51,618 nt of DNA from contig JALNXD010000019.1 in assembly GCA_023230565.1 (NCBI GenBank), positions 1 to 51,618 of the forward strand, in the 5' to 3' direction. The notes beneath the pieces are model-generated. The model saw nothing but the letters and a program-made list of their open reading frames with translations, did not search any database and had not been told where the DNA came from. This stretch comes from Syntrophales bacterium (GTDB lineage Bacteria; Desulfobacterota; Syntrophia; Syntrophales; UBA2210). Both the position numbers and the translations under genes were made by a program. Each line of letters begins with the position of its first letter. Within the stretch, counting starts at the first letter, position 1. Positions 44,061-51,618 of this stretch are shown here, in pieces.

Positions 44061-45134
44061 TCATAGCGGCCAGTATGCGCGGATAGCGGTTCCTTTACCT
44101 TTTTCAGAGCTGATTTCCAGTTTTCCGTTTGAAAGGTCTGCGCGCTCTTTCATGCCGATGATTCCCATCCCGCTTACCGATTGGTGCAAAACCTCCGGTT
44201 TTGAGTCGAAGCCGCATCCGTTATCCTTGATTACCAATTCGATGCCGCAGGCCCCTTTCCTAAGGGTAAGCAGGACTTTTCCGGCATGACTGTGCTTGGA
44301 AGTATTATTCAGCGCTTCTTGAGCGATCCTGTAAATCACTATTTTTATCTGCTCCGGGATATCACATTCTTCTATTTCAAGGAAAGTGTCCACGTGAATA
44401 TCGTTCCCTATCTGCATAAATTCCCGGCCGAGAGAGCGAAGGGCCGGAATCAGCCCAAGATCATCCAGAACTGTTGGTCTTAAATTTGATGTTATCCTTT
44501 GACTTTCCCGAAGTGTGTCTTTGACCATTTCTATAATATGTTCAAGGGATATCTCTTGCGGTGGTTCCTTCCCTGCCTTTGCGGCAATCAGATTCTGCTC
44601 AAGGGCAAAACGTATTGCAGTCAGGCCTGACCCGAGGCTGTCATGGAGTTCACGTGCAAGCATTTTTCTCTCGTCTTCCTGAGCTTCCAAAAGTCTTGAA
44701 GAAAGGCGCCTGAGCTGCTGTTCATACTTTCTCAATGAAGACAATGCCCTGGAACTATCAACAACATATCTGATAGATCTTTCCAGTACCATTGAATTGA
44801 GGCTGCCTTTTTCAAGATAATCCGATGCACCCATTTTTATTGCCTTCATATTAAAGTCGTAATCTTCACATCCGGTTAAAACGATTACAGGTATTCCTGA
44901 ATTACTCTTCCATATCTTATTTATTATCTCAAAATCGTTATTTTCACAGAGCCTGTAATCCAGAAGGCATACGTGAAACGCCCTTTTTTTCACTTTCTGG
45001 AAAACAGCATCGGTTGTCGCAGCCCAATGCAATTCATATTTCCTTTGTTTAACCGAAGACAGCAATTTATTTATGATCGTGTAATCATCTTCATTATCAT
45101 CTATAAAAAGAATTGAAATTTTTTCTTTTCTCAT
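44061..45134 (-). CDS. response regulator-histidine kinase hybrid (REC-HisKA_3-HATPase)
   Basis: A 357-aa soluble signal protein. Residues 1-120 are a receiver domain with the acidic pair D12-D13, phosphoacceptor D59 (LLDYRL), T87 (VLTG) and K109. A short coiled coil leads to a NarX/DesK-type HisKA_3 domain with H164 in ARELHDSLGSGL and a HATPase_c domain with EALNNTSKHSHA, DNGCGFD and GMGIIGMKERA. There is no input or membrane domain, so the N-terminal receiver is the input. It likely passes phosphate to a NarL-type regulator that is not encoded nearby. The start at ATG 45134 has GCAGGTG before it. Confidence 0.9.
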   Translation of the reverse strand: MRKEKISILFIDDNEDDYTIINKLLSSVKQRKYELHWAATTDAVFQKVKKRAFHVCLLDYRLCENNDFEIINKIWKSNSGIPVIVLTGCEDYDFNMKAIKMGASDYLEKGSLNSMVLERSIRYVVDSSRALSSLRKYEQQLRRLSSRLLEAQEDERKMLARELHDSLGSGLTAIRFALEQNLIAAKAGKEPPQEISLEHIIEMVKDTLRESQRITSNLRPTVLDDLGLIPALRSLGREFMQIGNDIHVDTFLEIEECDIPEQIKIVIYRIAQEALNNTSKHSHAGKVLLTLRKGACGIELVIKDNGCGFDSKPEVLHQSVSGMGIIGMKERADLSNGKLEISSEKGKGTAIRAYWPL

Positions 45135-45503
45135 TTTGCACCTGCATTTTATGCTATTGATGACTGTTACGCACGCAAAGCCGGAATGTAAAATACTTTT
45201 ATATAGATGTTTCGGAAGGATACGTAGCATACCGGCGTTCCGTTCTTCAAGAGGGACGAGAGAACGGGGGAAACGGGACCTGAAAATGAATGTACGTAAC
45301 TCAGCAGAACTGCCGATAGAGATTACAGCAAAATTTCCGATTCTTACTATGCGAAGTACTCATTCAATGTAAAAGAAACGGAAACACTATTGAGTGTTCA
45401 GTAGTAAATATCGAACAAAGAGCGTAAGAATAAATAATGCACCCACTATACCATAGTTCAAAAATAAATATAATTACTCTTTGAAGATTTCTCTATCGAA
45501 ATT
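45135..45503. other. intergenic region with two inverted repeats
   Basis: No gene seen. CCGTTCT (45240-45246)/AGAACGG (45261-45267) is a perfect 7-bp stem, and AACACT (45383-45388)/AGTGTT (45393-45398) a perfect 6-bp stem. Both lie between the hybrid kinase and the end of the beta-barrel gene. Confidence 0.45.
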
Positions 45504-46844
45504 TCAAAAATAATAGCTTAGCCACAAAAATACGTCATTTGCCGATCCGGCCGTATACACAGTACCCGGTATTTCGATCCCCCCGAATTCTGTTCCGGAG
45601 CTTCCCCAGTAAACGGTTGTTCCCAGAAGAACTTCCGAATTCCGGGTAACTCCGTAGACAAGGCGAGGCTGAAATACGCCTGAACCATCGTATAGATTCG
45701 ATATTACAGTAATATTGGCATTAAGCAGGGGATGCAGTTCCACCCGGCCATGCAGCCCCAGGTATATACAGGAAATAGTGTACAGTTCGCCACGATCAAT
45801 TCGGTTAACAATCGCCGGCAACCGGAGGGCGTCCCGGTAATCCCTCTTTCCAATACCGCTGTAAAAAAATTCCGCGAAGCCGTAAAAGTTCTTGTTCCAC
45901 CAGATCCAGGAATAGTCGAGGTTCGCCACCATGGAGAAATAATCCTCCGGCCAGAGGCCGGAACCGAGATGCGTCCAGGTCGCATCGAGTCGCCATGCGG
46001 CGCCTCCGACATATCCGACGCTTCCGAGGCCGGCGATGAAATCGCCATAGTGCTCGGCCAGCATTACATCGAACTCCTTCATTTTCCAGGAAAAGTGATA
46101 TTTTGCCGCCAGCGAGGAGTAATCCCGGGACAGATTCGACGTTTCGGGATTTCGCCGCGGAACGTAAAGGGCCTGCAGATTTCCGTTGAAAAGCGGCAGT
46201 TCAGCCGACAGCAGATCGTCGCCGATCTTGTAATCCCTCTCTATATCGGTGGGAGCGAAGGGATTGAACAGGTCCATAGGGTTGAAGAGCAGACCGTTTC
46301 CCCAGCTGACCGCCTGCCTGCCCGCGCGGATTACTCCGAAATCCTCTTTGATTGTAAAGAAAAGCCGGTCCAGCCGGTGGTACAAAATATGGTCGGACTC
46401 ATCGCTTATTATTTTTGTAAGATCGAAAAGCCGCCGGTCGTCATCGATGACGGTGCCGAAGAGCATTCGGTCAATGCCCGATCCTTGCAGCAGTGCCTGC
46501 AGCTCATTTCTCTTTCGGTATATATCTCCGCCGGCAAGGACAAGCTCATAATGAGCTTCGAAGGTCACCCGGTCGGTAAAGCGCAATTCGCCTGTGAAAC
46601 GGGCTTCCAGATTCCCTTCAAGATAGCGTTGCCTGTCGAGGGCGGAGTAAATCCCATCGTCGGGATACCGGGTGGTTCTCCCTCGTGCTTTTACATGTCC
46701 ACCCCAATCTGTCCCGACATTTTCAAGGAAACGGGAATTGTCTATTTCATTCTCAGCAATTCCGTCAACGGACGCCCGTTCCGCAGACCAGCCGCAATGA
46801 AGCAGCGCGAAAAAGAGCACCGTTATGAACAGGAAGTATCTCAT
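45504..46844 (-). CDS. predicted outer-membrane beta-barrel protein of the Lol-like operon
   Basis: A 446-aa exported protein (signal peptide about 1-20). It is rich in alternating aromatic beta strands and ends in LSYYF; a C-terminal Phe is the usual BAM insertion signal of outer-membrane barrels. A conserved-looking segment GRQAVSWGNGLLFNPMDLFNPFAP recalls porin/DUF1302-like proteins. It is the last gene of an operon with a LolD-like ATPase, two LolC/E-like permeases and a LolA-like protein, so it may be the outer-membrane receiver or exit route for what they carry. I do not recognise a named family; the barrel call is by sequence pattern. Confidence 0.72.
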   Translation of the reverse strand: MRYFLFITVLFFALLHCGWSAERASVDGIAENEIDNSRFLENVGTDWGGHVKARGRTTRYPDDGIYSALDRQRYLEGNLEARFTGELRFTDRVTFEAHYELVLAGGDIYRKRNELQALLQGSGIDRMLFGTVIDDDRRLFDLTKIISDESDHILYHRLDRLFFTIKEDFGVIRAGRQAVSWGNGLLFNPMDLFNPFAPTDIERDYKIGDDLLSAELPLFNGNLQALYVPRRNPETSNLSRDYSSLAAKYHFSWKMKEFDVMLAEHYGDFIAGLGSVGYVGGAAWRLDATWTHLGSGLWPEDYFSMVANLDYSWIWWNKNFYGFAEFFYSGIGKRDYRDALRLPAIVNRIDRGELYTISCIYLGLHGRVELHPLLNANITVISNLYDGSGVFQPRLVYGVTRNSEVLLGTTVYWGSSGTEFGGIEIPGTVYTAGSANDVFLWLSYYF

Positions 46845-46915
46845 TTACGATTGATGCGCCTCTTTGAAACGGAATAAATGTAACTACTCGGTGTGCCTCC
46901 TCTTATACCCGCAGT

Positions 46916-47599
46916 TCACTTCCTCCTATCTTCAACTATCCGGCCGTCCCTGATGAGGGTCAGACGGCGGGCATATTCCATTACCATCTTGTCATGGGTG
47001 GAAAATATGAAAGTCACCTTTTTGGATTCGTTCATTTCCTGCATGAGCTTAAGCAGGTCTTTGCCGGATGCGGAGTCGAGATTGGCCGTCGGCTCGTCGG
47101 CAAGGACAATCGCCGGCGCCCCCACTATCGCCCGCGCCACGGCCACCCGCTGTTGCTGGCCGCCCGACAGTTCCGCCGGGCGACGGCCGTATTTACCGGC
47201 AAGCCCCACATCGTCAAGAATGGCGAGGGCTTTCCTGCGGCGCTCCTGAAGGGGCATCCCCTGAAGCAGCATGACGAATTCGACATTCTCGACGGCCGAC
47301 AGGACCGGAATCAAATTATAGGATTGAAAGACGAAACCAACCTGGTGGAGCCTCATATCCGCGAGCTGCGAGGGCTTCATTTTTTCAAGCGCCTGCCCGT
47401 TCAAAAGAATGCTCCCCCCGTCCGGGGAATCCAGCCCCCCGATCATGTTCAGAAGGGTCGTTTTGCCCGATCCCGAAGGGCCGGCCAGCGCCATGAAGTC
47501 GCCTTTCACGATCGAAAGGTCGACACCGTCTAAGGCCGTAACGGAAACTTCACCCTGGCGATAGATCTTTTTCACATTTCGGCATTCGACTATAGTCAC
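46916..47599 (-). CDS. LolD/MacB-type ABC transporter ATP-binding protein
   Basis: A 227-aa ABC ATPase. Walker A is GPSGSGKTT (residues 40-48), the Q-loop FVFQSYNL, the ABC signature LSGGQQQRVAVARA, Walker B IVLADEPT and the switch His in FSTHD. The length and motifs match the LolD/MacB/FtsE group that drives FtsX-like permeases. The GTG start at 47599 is supported by AAGGAG seven bases before. It follows two permease genes by 11 bases and is followed by the beta-barrel gene after 71 bases. It would power release of a lipoprotein or lipid from the inner membrane. Confidence 0.95.
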   Translation of the reverse strand: MTIVECRNVKKIYRQGEVSVTALDGVDLSIVKGDFMALAGPSGSGKTTLLNMIGGLDSPDGGSILLNGQALEKMKPSQLADMRLHQVGFVFQSYNLIPVLSAVENVEFVMLLQGMPLQERRRKALAILDDVGLAGKYGRRPAELSGGQQQRVAVARAIVGAPAIVLADEPTANLDSASGKDLLKLMQEMNESKKVTFIFSTHDKMVMEYARRLTLIRDGRIVEDRRK

Positions 47600-47610
47600 A
47601 TTCCTTCTCC

Positions 47611-48831
47611 TTACATATGGACCATTGCCTCCACGGGCGAGAACCGGGCGGCCCGTATCGCCGGATACAGCCCGACTGCCATTCCCAGAACAAGAACCGC
47701 GGCATCGGCCGTAAGAATATCCCCCAATTCAAGAACAGGGAAGATAATGCGGGACATCCCCGCAAATTCGATTCCTTTCGCAAAGGCGGAAAGATCGATT
47801 CCTCTCTGTGAAAGGGCGGCAACGCTCGCGGCGCCAAGAAGATTTCCGGCAACCGTTCCAATGAAAAGCAAAAAAAATGATTCCGCCGAGACTTCGGCCA
47901 CCACGAACGAGGGTTTCATGCCCAGTGCGCGCATGAGTCCGAATTCCCTTATGCGTTCGAAGACCGCCATCAAAATCGTATTGACAAGCCCGAAGGCGAT
48001 GGCGATGAAGACGGCGGCGAACCAGAACAGGATAAAACCGTCGTACATTTTCAGGACCGCCACGACAAGCGGAAGCAATTCCTTCCAGGAATATACCGCA
48101 AGGTCATCCCCGTCAAACCTGCGGCCGACCGAAGCGGCGACCGCCGCCGCCTCTTCATAATCGTCGATGAGAAGGGAGAATTCGGTTACGTCTCCGTTTA
48201 CTCCGAGCATCTCCTGCGCCGCCGCCAGATTGACAAAGACGAATTGCCGTTCAGTGGATTCCAATTCCGCATCATAGATCCCCCGTATGCGAAAGGCGCG
48301 GGATGCAATTTCTCCCGAGGCGTCCCTTGACATCAGCACCAGCTTATGGCCTATGCGGGTTTCGTATTTTTCAAGGAGCGCCCGCCCCACGAGAATTCCC
48401 TGCGATTCTTCATCTTTCAGATACTCGCCTTCGGTGACGGCATCGCCTGTGAAAGAGATGCCGGCCTCCCGACCGGGATGGATGCCGACCAGGGTCACAC
48501 CGCCGGAATGCCTCGCATTTGCCGCAACGGCATTCACCCGGATACGGGACGTAAATTGCCTGACCGCCGGAAGGGATTGAAGGATGTTCTTTATCTCTCC
48601 GGGATTTTCAATCCGGTTTTCTATTACGGGATCGTTGCGATACCCCGCATGATATATTTTTATGTGGCCGGTCATCGTTGAAATGGCGTTCTTCACCATT
48701 CGATCGGCAATGCCCCGCATGAGGGCGCTCAAAAACACCATGGCCCACAGGCCGATGACGATCGCTGTGAGTATTACCGCCGTCCGGCGCCTGTTGCGCC
48801 AGATGTTTCTCCAGGCCAATTTAAGAATCAT
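47611..48831 (-). CDS. FtsX/LolC-E-type ABC permease, second copy
   Basis: A 406-aa permease. A signature N-terminal helix with LAWRNIWRNRRRTAVILTAIVI, a large periplasmic MacB-PCD-like domain (about 45-235) and three C-terminal helices with FERIREFGLMRALGMKPSFV (FtsX domain) are present. This is the LolC/LolE type with four membrane helices. It pairs with the homologous permease just upstream (22-base gap) and the ATPase downstream. AAGGAG lies before the ATG. Two different permeases suggest a heterodimeric LolCDE-like complex. Confidence 0.9.
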   Translation of the reverse strand: MILKLAWRNIWRNRRRTAVILTAIVIGLWAMVFLSALMRGIADRMVKNAISTMTGHIKIYHAGYRNDPVIENRIENPGEIKNILQSLPAVRQFTSRIRVNAVAANARHSGGVTLVGIHPGREAGISFTGDAVTEGEYLKDEESQGILVGRALLEKYETRIGHKLVLMSRDASGEIASRAFRIRGIYDAELESTERQFVFVNLAAAQEMLGVNGDVTEFSLLIDDYEEAAAVAASVGRRFDGDDLAVYSWKELLPLVVAVLKMYDGFILFWFAAVFIAIAFGLVNTILMAVFERIREFGLMRALGMKPSFVVAEVSAESFFLLFIGTVAGNLLGAASVAALSQRGIDLSAFAKGIEFAGMSRIIFPVLELGDILTADAAVLVLGMAVGLYPAIRAARFSPVEAMVHM

Positions 48832-48853
48832 GACACTCCTTATCCGTGTGCCC

Positions 48854-50080
48854 TCAAACCGCCGACAGGGCCTCCACGGGCTTGAGCCCTTTTACCTTGA
48901 ATGCGGGGTAAAGAGCGGAAAGAACGGTAAGAATCAGTACGATCCCGGCACCGACGGCAATAGACAAAAATGAAAGCTGCGGAAACATGCGCTCGGGCAG
49001 TCCGAACTGCCGTGCCACTTCTTCAGCTCCGGGAATGACCATGCCGTGGATTTGAAAGTACCAGGTCACCGCCGCACCGGCTATAGTTCCTATAACCACG
49101 CCTATCAGGGTGATGCCCAGAGATTCCATCAGAAGCAGTCCCATCAGGCGGCCCGGCCCCATTCCCATCGACATCATGACCCCGAATTCACGCGTCCTTT
49201 CAAACACCGCCATCAGGAACGTGTTCATGATGCTGAAAGCCACAACGATGATGAGAATCAAATAGAAAATGAATCCGCTGACCAGGTCCATCTGGATCGC
49301 CTGGACGAGGCCCGGGTTGAGTTCCTTCCAATCCAATACTGCAAGGGAAGAATCGATTCCGCTCAGGGCGCCGGCGATTCTTTCCTTGACGGCCGGTACG
49401 GCGGTAAGCGAATCGCAGAGGACCACCGCCATGTGAACGGCGCCTCTCATATTGTACAGTTCCTGAAAGTATTCCAGAGGAATGTGGATCATGGTGCGGT
49501 CAAATTCGTCCTGGCCGGTATTGAAAATACCTTTTATTGTGAGAACAGTGGCGGCAATTGATCCGTCCCGCCCCTGTCCAAGGAGCACCAGGTCGCCTCC
49601 CACGGGTGAATTCAAATTATCGGCCAATATTTCTCCGGCCAGGGCGCTGCGACGGTCGCCCGCCTCCAGAAAGCGCCCCCGGCGGATCATGTCTTCAAGT
49701 GTGGAAACCGATGGCTCCTTCTGCGGGTCAATGCCGATGACCAATACTCCATAGGTGCGGTTTTCAGACGAAACCAGCGAGAAGTCTTCGGCTCTGAAGG
49801 TATAGGACTTCACGCCTCGAAGGGAGGTCAATATTCTTTCGATTTCATTCGGATCGGGCACGACCTTTCTCATATCCCTCTGATCCTGATATCCCTGCGC
49901 CTGGATCTGGATGTGCCCCGTATGAATCTTCACGGTGGCGTCGATCATGGTATCATATGCACCGAACTGCCAGCTGAGCATGAATACCAGCAGCATGGTC
50001 GCGAAAACGATTGCGGCAATGGTCAGAATTGACCGTCTCGGATGCCGCCATATATTCCTCCAGGCCATGATAAAATTCAT
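48854..50080 (-). CDS. FtsX/LolC-E-type ABC permease, first copy
   Basis: A 408-aa permease paralogous to the one downstream: N-terminal MAWRNIWRHPRRSILTIAAIVFATMLL, periplasmic domain (about 45-240), FtsX region with FERTREFGVMMSMGMGPGRLMGLLLMES and four helices in all. The periplasmic segment has QAQGYQDQRDMRKVVPDPNEIER. It resembles LolE/LolC but also other lipid or lipoprotein exporters. CAGGGGA is just before the ATG. It follows the LolA-like gene by about 35 bases. Confidence 0.9.
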   Translation of the reverse strand: MNFIMAWRNIWRHPRRSILTIAAIVFATMLLVFMLSWQFGAYDTMIDATVKIHTGHIQIQAQGYQDQRDMRKVVPDPNEIERILTSLRGVKSYTFRAEDFSLVSSENRTYGVLVIGIDPQKEPSVSTLEDMIRRGRFLEAGDRRSALAGEILADNLNSPVGGDLVLLGQGRDGSIAATVLTIKGIFNTGQDEFDRTMIHIPLEYFQELYNMRGAVHMAVVLCDSLTAVPAVKERIAGALSGIDSSLAVLDWKELNPGLVQAIQMDLVSGFIFYLILIIVVAFSIMNTFLMAVFERTREFGVMMSMGMGPGRLMGLLLMESLGITLIGVVIGTIAGAAVTWYFQIHGMVIPGAEEVARQFGLPERMFPQLSFLSIAVGAGIVLILTVLSALYPAFKVKGLKPVEALSAV

Positions 50081-50115
50081 GACATCCCCTGATGGATAAA
50101 GAGTGGGCCCTTCCT

Positions 50116-50937
50116 TTATCTGTTTCTCAGCGCCGAAAGCGTAAAAAGACGGTCCGGCAGATCGTCATGGAAGGCAAGTTCTCGGTAATTCAGAAGCGTG
50201 TACTCTCCTGTATTTTCAACTTTCTGCATTTTCCATATCCTGGGGAACAGTTTGCCCCCGAGCATTTGAATATCGCTGCCGTCCATATATTTGACCGGCT
50301 TGAGGTCCTCGTCATAGAACTCCTCGCGAAGAAGGATCCGGTCCTCCCGGATATGCAGTTTTTGCATTCCCCATACCACCGGCGCCGCCGGTTTCGGTTC
50401 AGATCGTATCACGTATATTTTCATCCCCTCTTCAAAAAGAACCTCTTCGACAGTGTGCACATAGTCATCGAGGATGCTGTCGGACTTTGCGAGATCGTTG
50501 TTCGAAAAATCCGAACCCATCCAGGACTGGGACATCATGGAAGGCGGCAATTTAATCACTCTGTGTATTTTCGGGTTGTAGGTCCACATTTCTGTGCCCC
50601 GTTTGAGGGTCCCGTTCCCTTCGTCTTTCGGAGGGGCAACGATATAAAAAAGACTTTTTTTCAATCCCTCCGTCCATGCCTTTATAATCATGGTCCGTTC
50701 CCAGTCCGGACGATGGATGGTCATCTCCGCGACAGCGGTGGATGCATCGCCGCGATAATAATTTACCGCCTCTCTGACGATCCGTTCCGCATCCTCAGCG
50801 TGCACTTCCTGTAAAAGGGCTAAAACCGGCATAAGGCACACTGCTGCGAATCCTATACACAGGATCCTGTAATTTTTAAAAATCAGAACACCTCCCGCAT
50901 TTTCAAGTATAATGATCCAATTCTTTATTCTCTTCAC
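50116..50937 (-). CDS. LolA-like outer-membrane lipoprotein-sorting protein
   Basis: A periplasmic carrier-like protein (about 255-273 aa). After a signal peptide ending EVHAE the mature part has the outer-membrane lipoprotein-sorting (COG2834-like) pattern: AEMTIHRPDWERTMIIKAWTEG, KRGTEMWTYNPKIHRVIKLPPSMMSQSWMGSDFSNNDL and PRIWKMQKVENTGEYT. Such proteins bind lipid or lipoprotein acyl chains in the periplasm. The start is uncertain: GTG 50937 has no ribosome site, whereas GGAGG sits 7 bases before an ATT at 50883 that begins a good signal peptide. It is the first gene of the five-gene operon. Confidence 0.82.
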   Translation of the reverse strand: MKRIKNWIIILENAGGVLIFKNYRILCIGFAAVCLMPVLALLQEVHAEDAERIVREAVNYYRGDASTAVAEMTIHRPDWERTMIIKAWTEGLKKSLFYIVAPPKDEGNGTLKRGTEMWTYNPKIHRVIKLPPSMMSQSWMGSDFSNNDLAKSDSILDDYVHTVEEVLFEEGMKIYVIRSEPKPAAPVVWGMQKLHIREDRILLREEFYDEDLKPVKYMDGSDIQMLGGKLFPRIWKMQKVENTGEYTLLNYRELAFHDDLPDRLFTLSALRNR

Positions 50938-51192
50938 CTTGATAGTGTACGTCAGTTATACTTGATTGGCAAATTATAATACCCCGATCATATGCACAAA
51001 AAGCTTTTTATGCCTGCTGATCCGGTAATATAGGGGGAAGCATGCGAAGCTTTCACATTCTTGCTCGCAGCAACCGATGCGCCAAATAAATGATTAACCC
51101 CATTTACTTCCAGGCACCTGAATTTATATTGATACATATGAAAATCGCTCACAAGATATTCATAACAGATAACTGAATGAAAGGAGAAAAAA
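50938..51192. other. intergenic region between divergent lolA-like and desulforedoxin genes
   Basis: No gene seen. A weak promoter for the plus-strand genes may be TTGATA (51129-51134) and CAAGAT (51152-51157) with 17-base spacing. Confidence 0.35.
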
Positions 51193-51333
51193 ATGACTGA
51201 AACAGGCCAAATTTACAAGTGCGACATCTGCGGAAATGTCGTTTCGGTACTGGAAAAAGGCAGCGGAGATCTGGTGTGCTGCGGTGAAAACATGCGGCTC
51301 CTCACCGGAGAAGAGGCTGTGGAATACGAATGA
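51193..51333 (+). CDS. desulforedoxin-like rubredoxin-type iron protein
   Basis: A 46-aa protein with four Cys in the desulforedoxin/desulfoferrodoxin FeS4 arrangement: YKCDICG (C10, C13) and LVCCGENM (C29, C30). The whole sequence matches the N-terminal domain of desulfoferrodoxin, but no superoxide reductase domain follows, so it is a free-standing Fe(SCys)4 protein like D. gigas desulforedoxin. AAGGAG lies before the ATG. It is the first of a row of three genes that ends in ku; the next gene begins 13 bases later. It may carry electrons or act as a redox sensor. Confidence 0.9.
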   Translation: MTETGQIYKCDICGNVVSVLEKGSGDLVCCGENMRLLTGEEAVEYE

Positions 51334-51346
51334 CGGATTTGATCTG

Positions 51347-51538
51347 ATGCACGGAGAACTTTCCTGGTGGCTGGAAGAAGGGACCGAACAGTGCGGGCAC
51401 TGTTTCGGATGGTTCCATTATGAAGCAGTCTCTTTCTGCGCCGCCTGCGACTGTCCCCTCTGTCCAGCCTGTACTGTCGGCTTGAAAATCGAAGAGGCGG
51501 TCCTGTGCCCCGCCTGTCACGAAACGAAAGGATGCTGA
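51347..51538 (+). CDS. 63-aa Cys-rich (double zinc-ribbon-like) protein upstream of ku
   Basis: A 63-aa protein starting MHGELSWWLEEG. It holds ten Cys: CGHC (C16, C19), CAACDCPLC (C31, C34, C36, C39), C42, CPAC (C54, C57) and C63; H18, H24 and H59 may also serve. This fits one or two zinc-ribbon or B-box-like modules. It begins 13 bases after the desulforedoxin stop and ends 1 base before the ku start, so it is almost surely in the same transcript. I do not recognise it as a named family. Its tight link to ku suggests a role in end joining or its regulation. No strong ribosome site. Confidence 0.65.
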   Translation: MHGELSWWLEEGTEQCGHCFGWFHYEAVSFCAACDCPLCPACTVGLKIEEAVLCPACHETKGC

Positions 51539-51539
51539 T

Positions 51540-51618
51540 ATGCCGGCGCGGGCGATCTGGAAAGGAATCATACGGCTCGGAGAAAACGGAATTCCGGTAA
51601 AATTATACTCAGCCGTGG
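51540..51618 (+). CDS. ku: Ku DNA-end-binding protein, N-terminal fragment (runs off window)
   Basis: The first 26 codons (MPARAIWKGIIRL and GIPVKLYSAV) match the start of bacterial Ku (typical form MPRAIWKGAISFGLVNIPVKLYSA). Ku binds DNA ends and recruits LigD in non-homologous end joining. AAAGGA lies eight bases before the ATG. The gene is cut by the right window edge, so the rest and any following ligD are not visible. Linked to the Cys-rich and desulforedoxin genes upstream. Confidence 0.85.
   Translation, partial: MPARAIWKGIIRLGENGIPVKLYSAV

Noticed and set aside
45136..45372. Plus-strand frame upstream of the kinase gene
   Set aside because: No ribosome site, overlaps the kinase start on the opposite strand, no domain.
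45732..46877. 381-codon antisense open frame opposite the beta-barrel gene
   Set aside because: The minus-strand frame has a signal peptide, barrel pattern, C-terminal Phe and operon context; the plus-strand frame has none.

Overview
The window looks like chromosomal DNA from a Gram-negative, probably anaerobic bacterium. The best guess is Desulfobacterota (old Deltaproteobacteria) or a close relative; this is inferred from gene content only and no rRNA is present. Supporting signs are outer-membrane and periplasmic machinery (OmpA-type lipoprotein, Lol-like ABC system, beta-barrel protein), a stand-alone desulforedoxin, a CDF transporter fused to a NifX-like domain, and a bacterial Ku gene. 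Start codons are mostly ATG preceded by AGGAG-like sites, with some GTG/TTG starts. I see no rRNA, tRNA, CRISPR array, insertion sequence or prophage.

Layout. 1-5.3 kb: a small c-type cytochrome and a catalytically intact M16 peptidase (+), then a transketolase-CDF transporter pair (-). 5.5-16.4 kb (+): a DUF1328 micro-protein, a secreted protein with a perfect EF-hand loop, two DUF4398-type lipoproteins (the second with an OmpA domain), a 985-aa AsmA/DUF748 protein, a ROK sugar kinase, two tandem CNNM/CorC-type CBS proteins, an MscS-TM-helix channel-like protein and a LapA-like protein. 16.4-20.6 kb (-): a decayed YrbL-like fragment, GAPDH, archaeal-type phosphoglycerate mutase, a small membrane protein and phosphatidylserine synthase. 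21-24.9 kb (+): flavodoxin, NAD-dependent DNA ligase, triose-phosphate isomerase. 24.9-31.8 kb (-): L,D-transpeptidase, RidA, a 50-aa Cys-rich micro-protein, a GH65 phosphorylase next to a HAD/trehalose-6-phosphate phosphatase fusion, and a second M16 protein whose zinc site is lost. 32-34.9 kb: ZIP transporter, CPBP protease, a phosphoribosyltransferase followed by a hydrolase remnant. 35-42 kb (-): GT4 glycosyltransferase, a six-hairpin glycosidase-like protein, three secreted PRC-barrel paralogues and a DUF2267 protein. 42.2-43.9 kb (+): Hsp20, BON protein, Fpg/MutM. 44-51 kb (-): a REC-histidine kinase hybrid, then a five-gene operon encoding a LolA-like protein, two FtsX/LolCE permeases, a LolD-like ATPase and an outer-membrane beta-barrel. 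51.2 kb to the end (+): desulforedoxin, a 63-aa Cys-rich protein and the start of ku.

How the genes fit together. Central carbon genes (tkt, gap, apgM, tpiA, ROK kinase) are scattered as single units rather than in one glycolytic operon. The GH65/HAD-OtsB pair has the same domain order as mycobacterial OtsB1 (Rv2006) but split into two proteins, suggesting trehalose (or related alpha-glucoside) turnover. Much of the rest is envelope and stress biology: OmpA/DUF4398 lipoproteins, AsmA-like protein, PRC-barrel proteins, Hsp20, BON and DUF2267.

The best candidates for something undescribed are the LolA/FtsX/FtsX/LolD/beta-barrel operon (a possible complete inner-to-outer-membrane lipid or lipoprotein route), the desulforedoxin/Cys-rich/Ku operon, and the 50-aa protein ending in CCGHPGEPGC.
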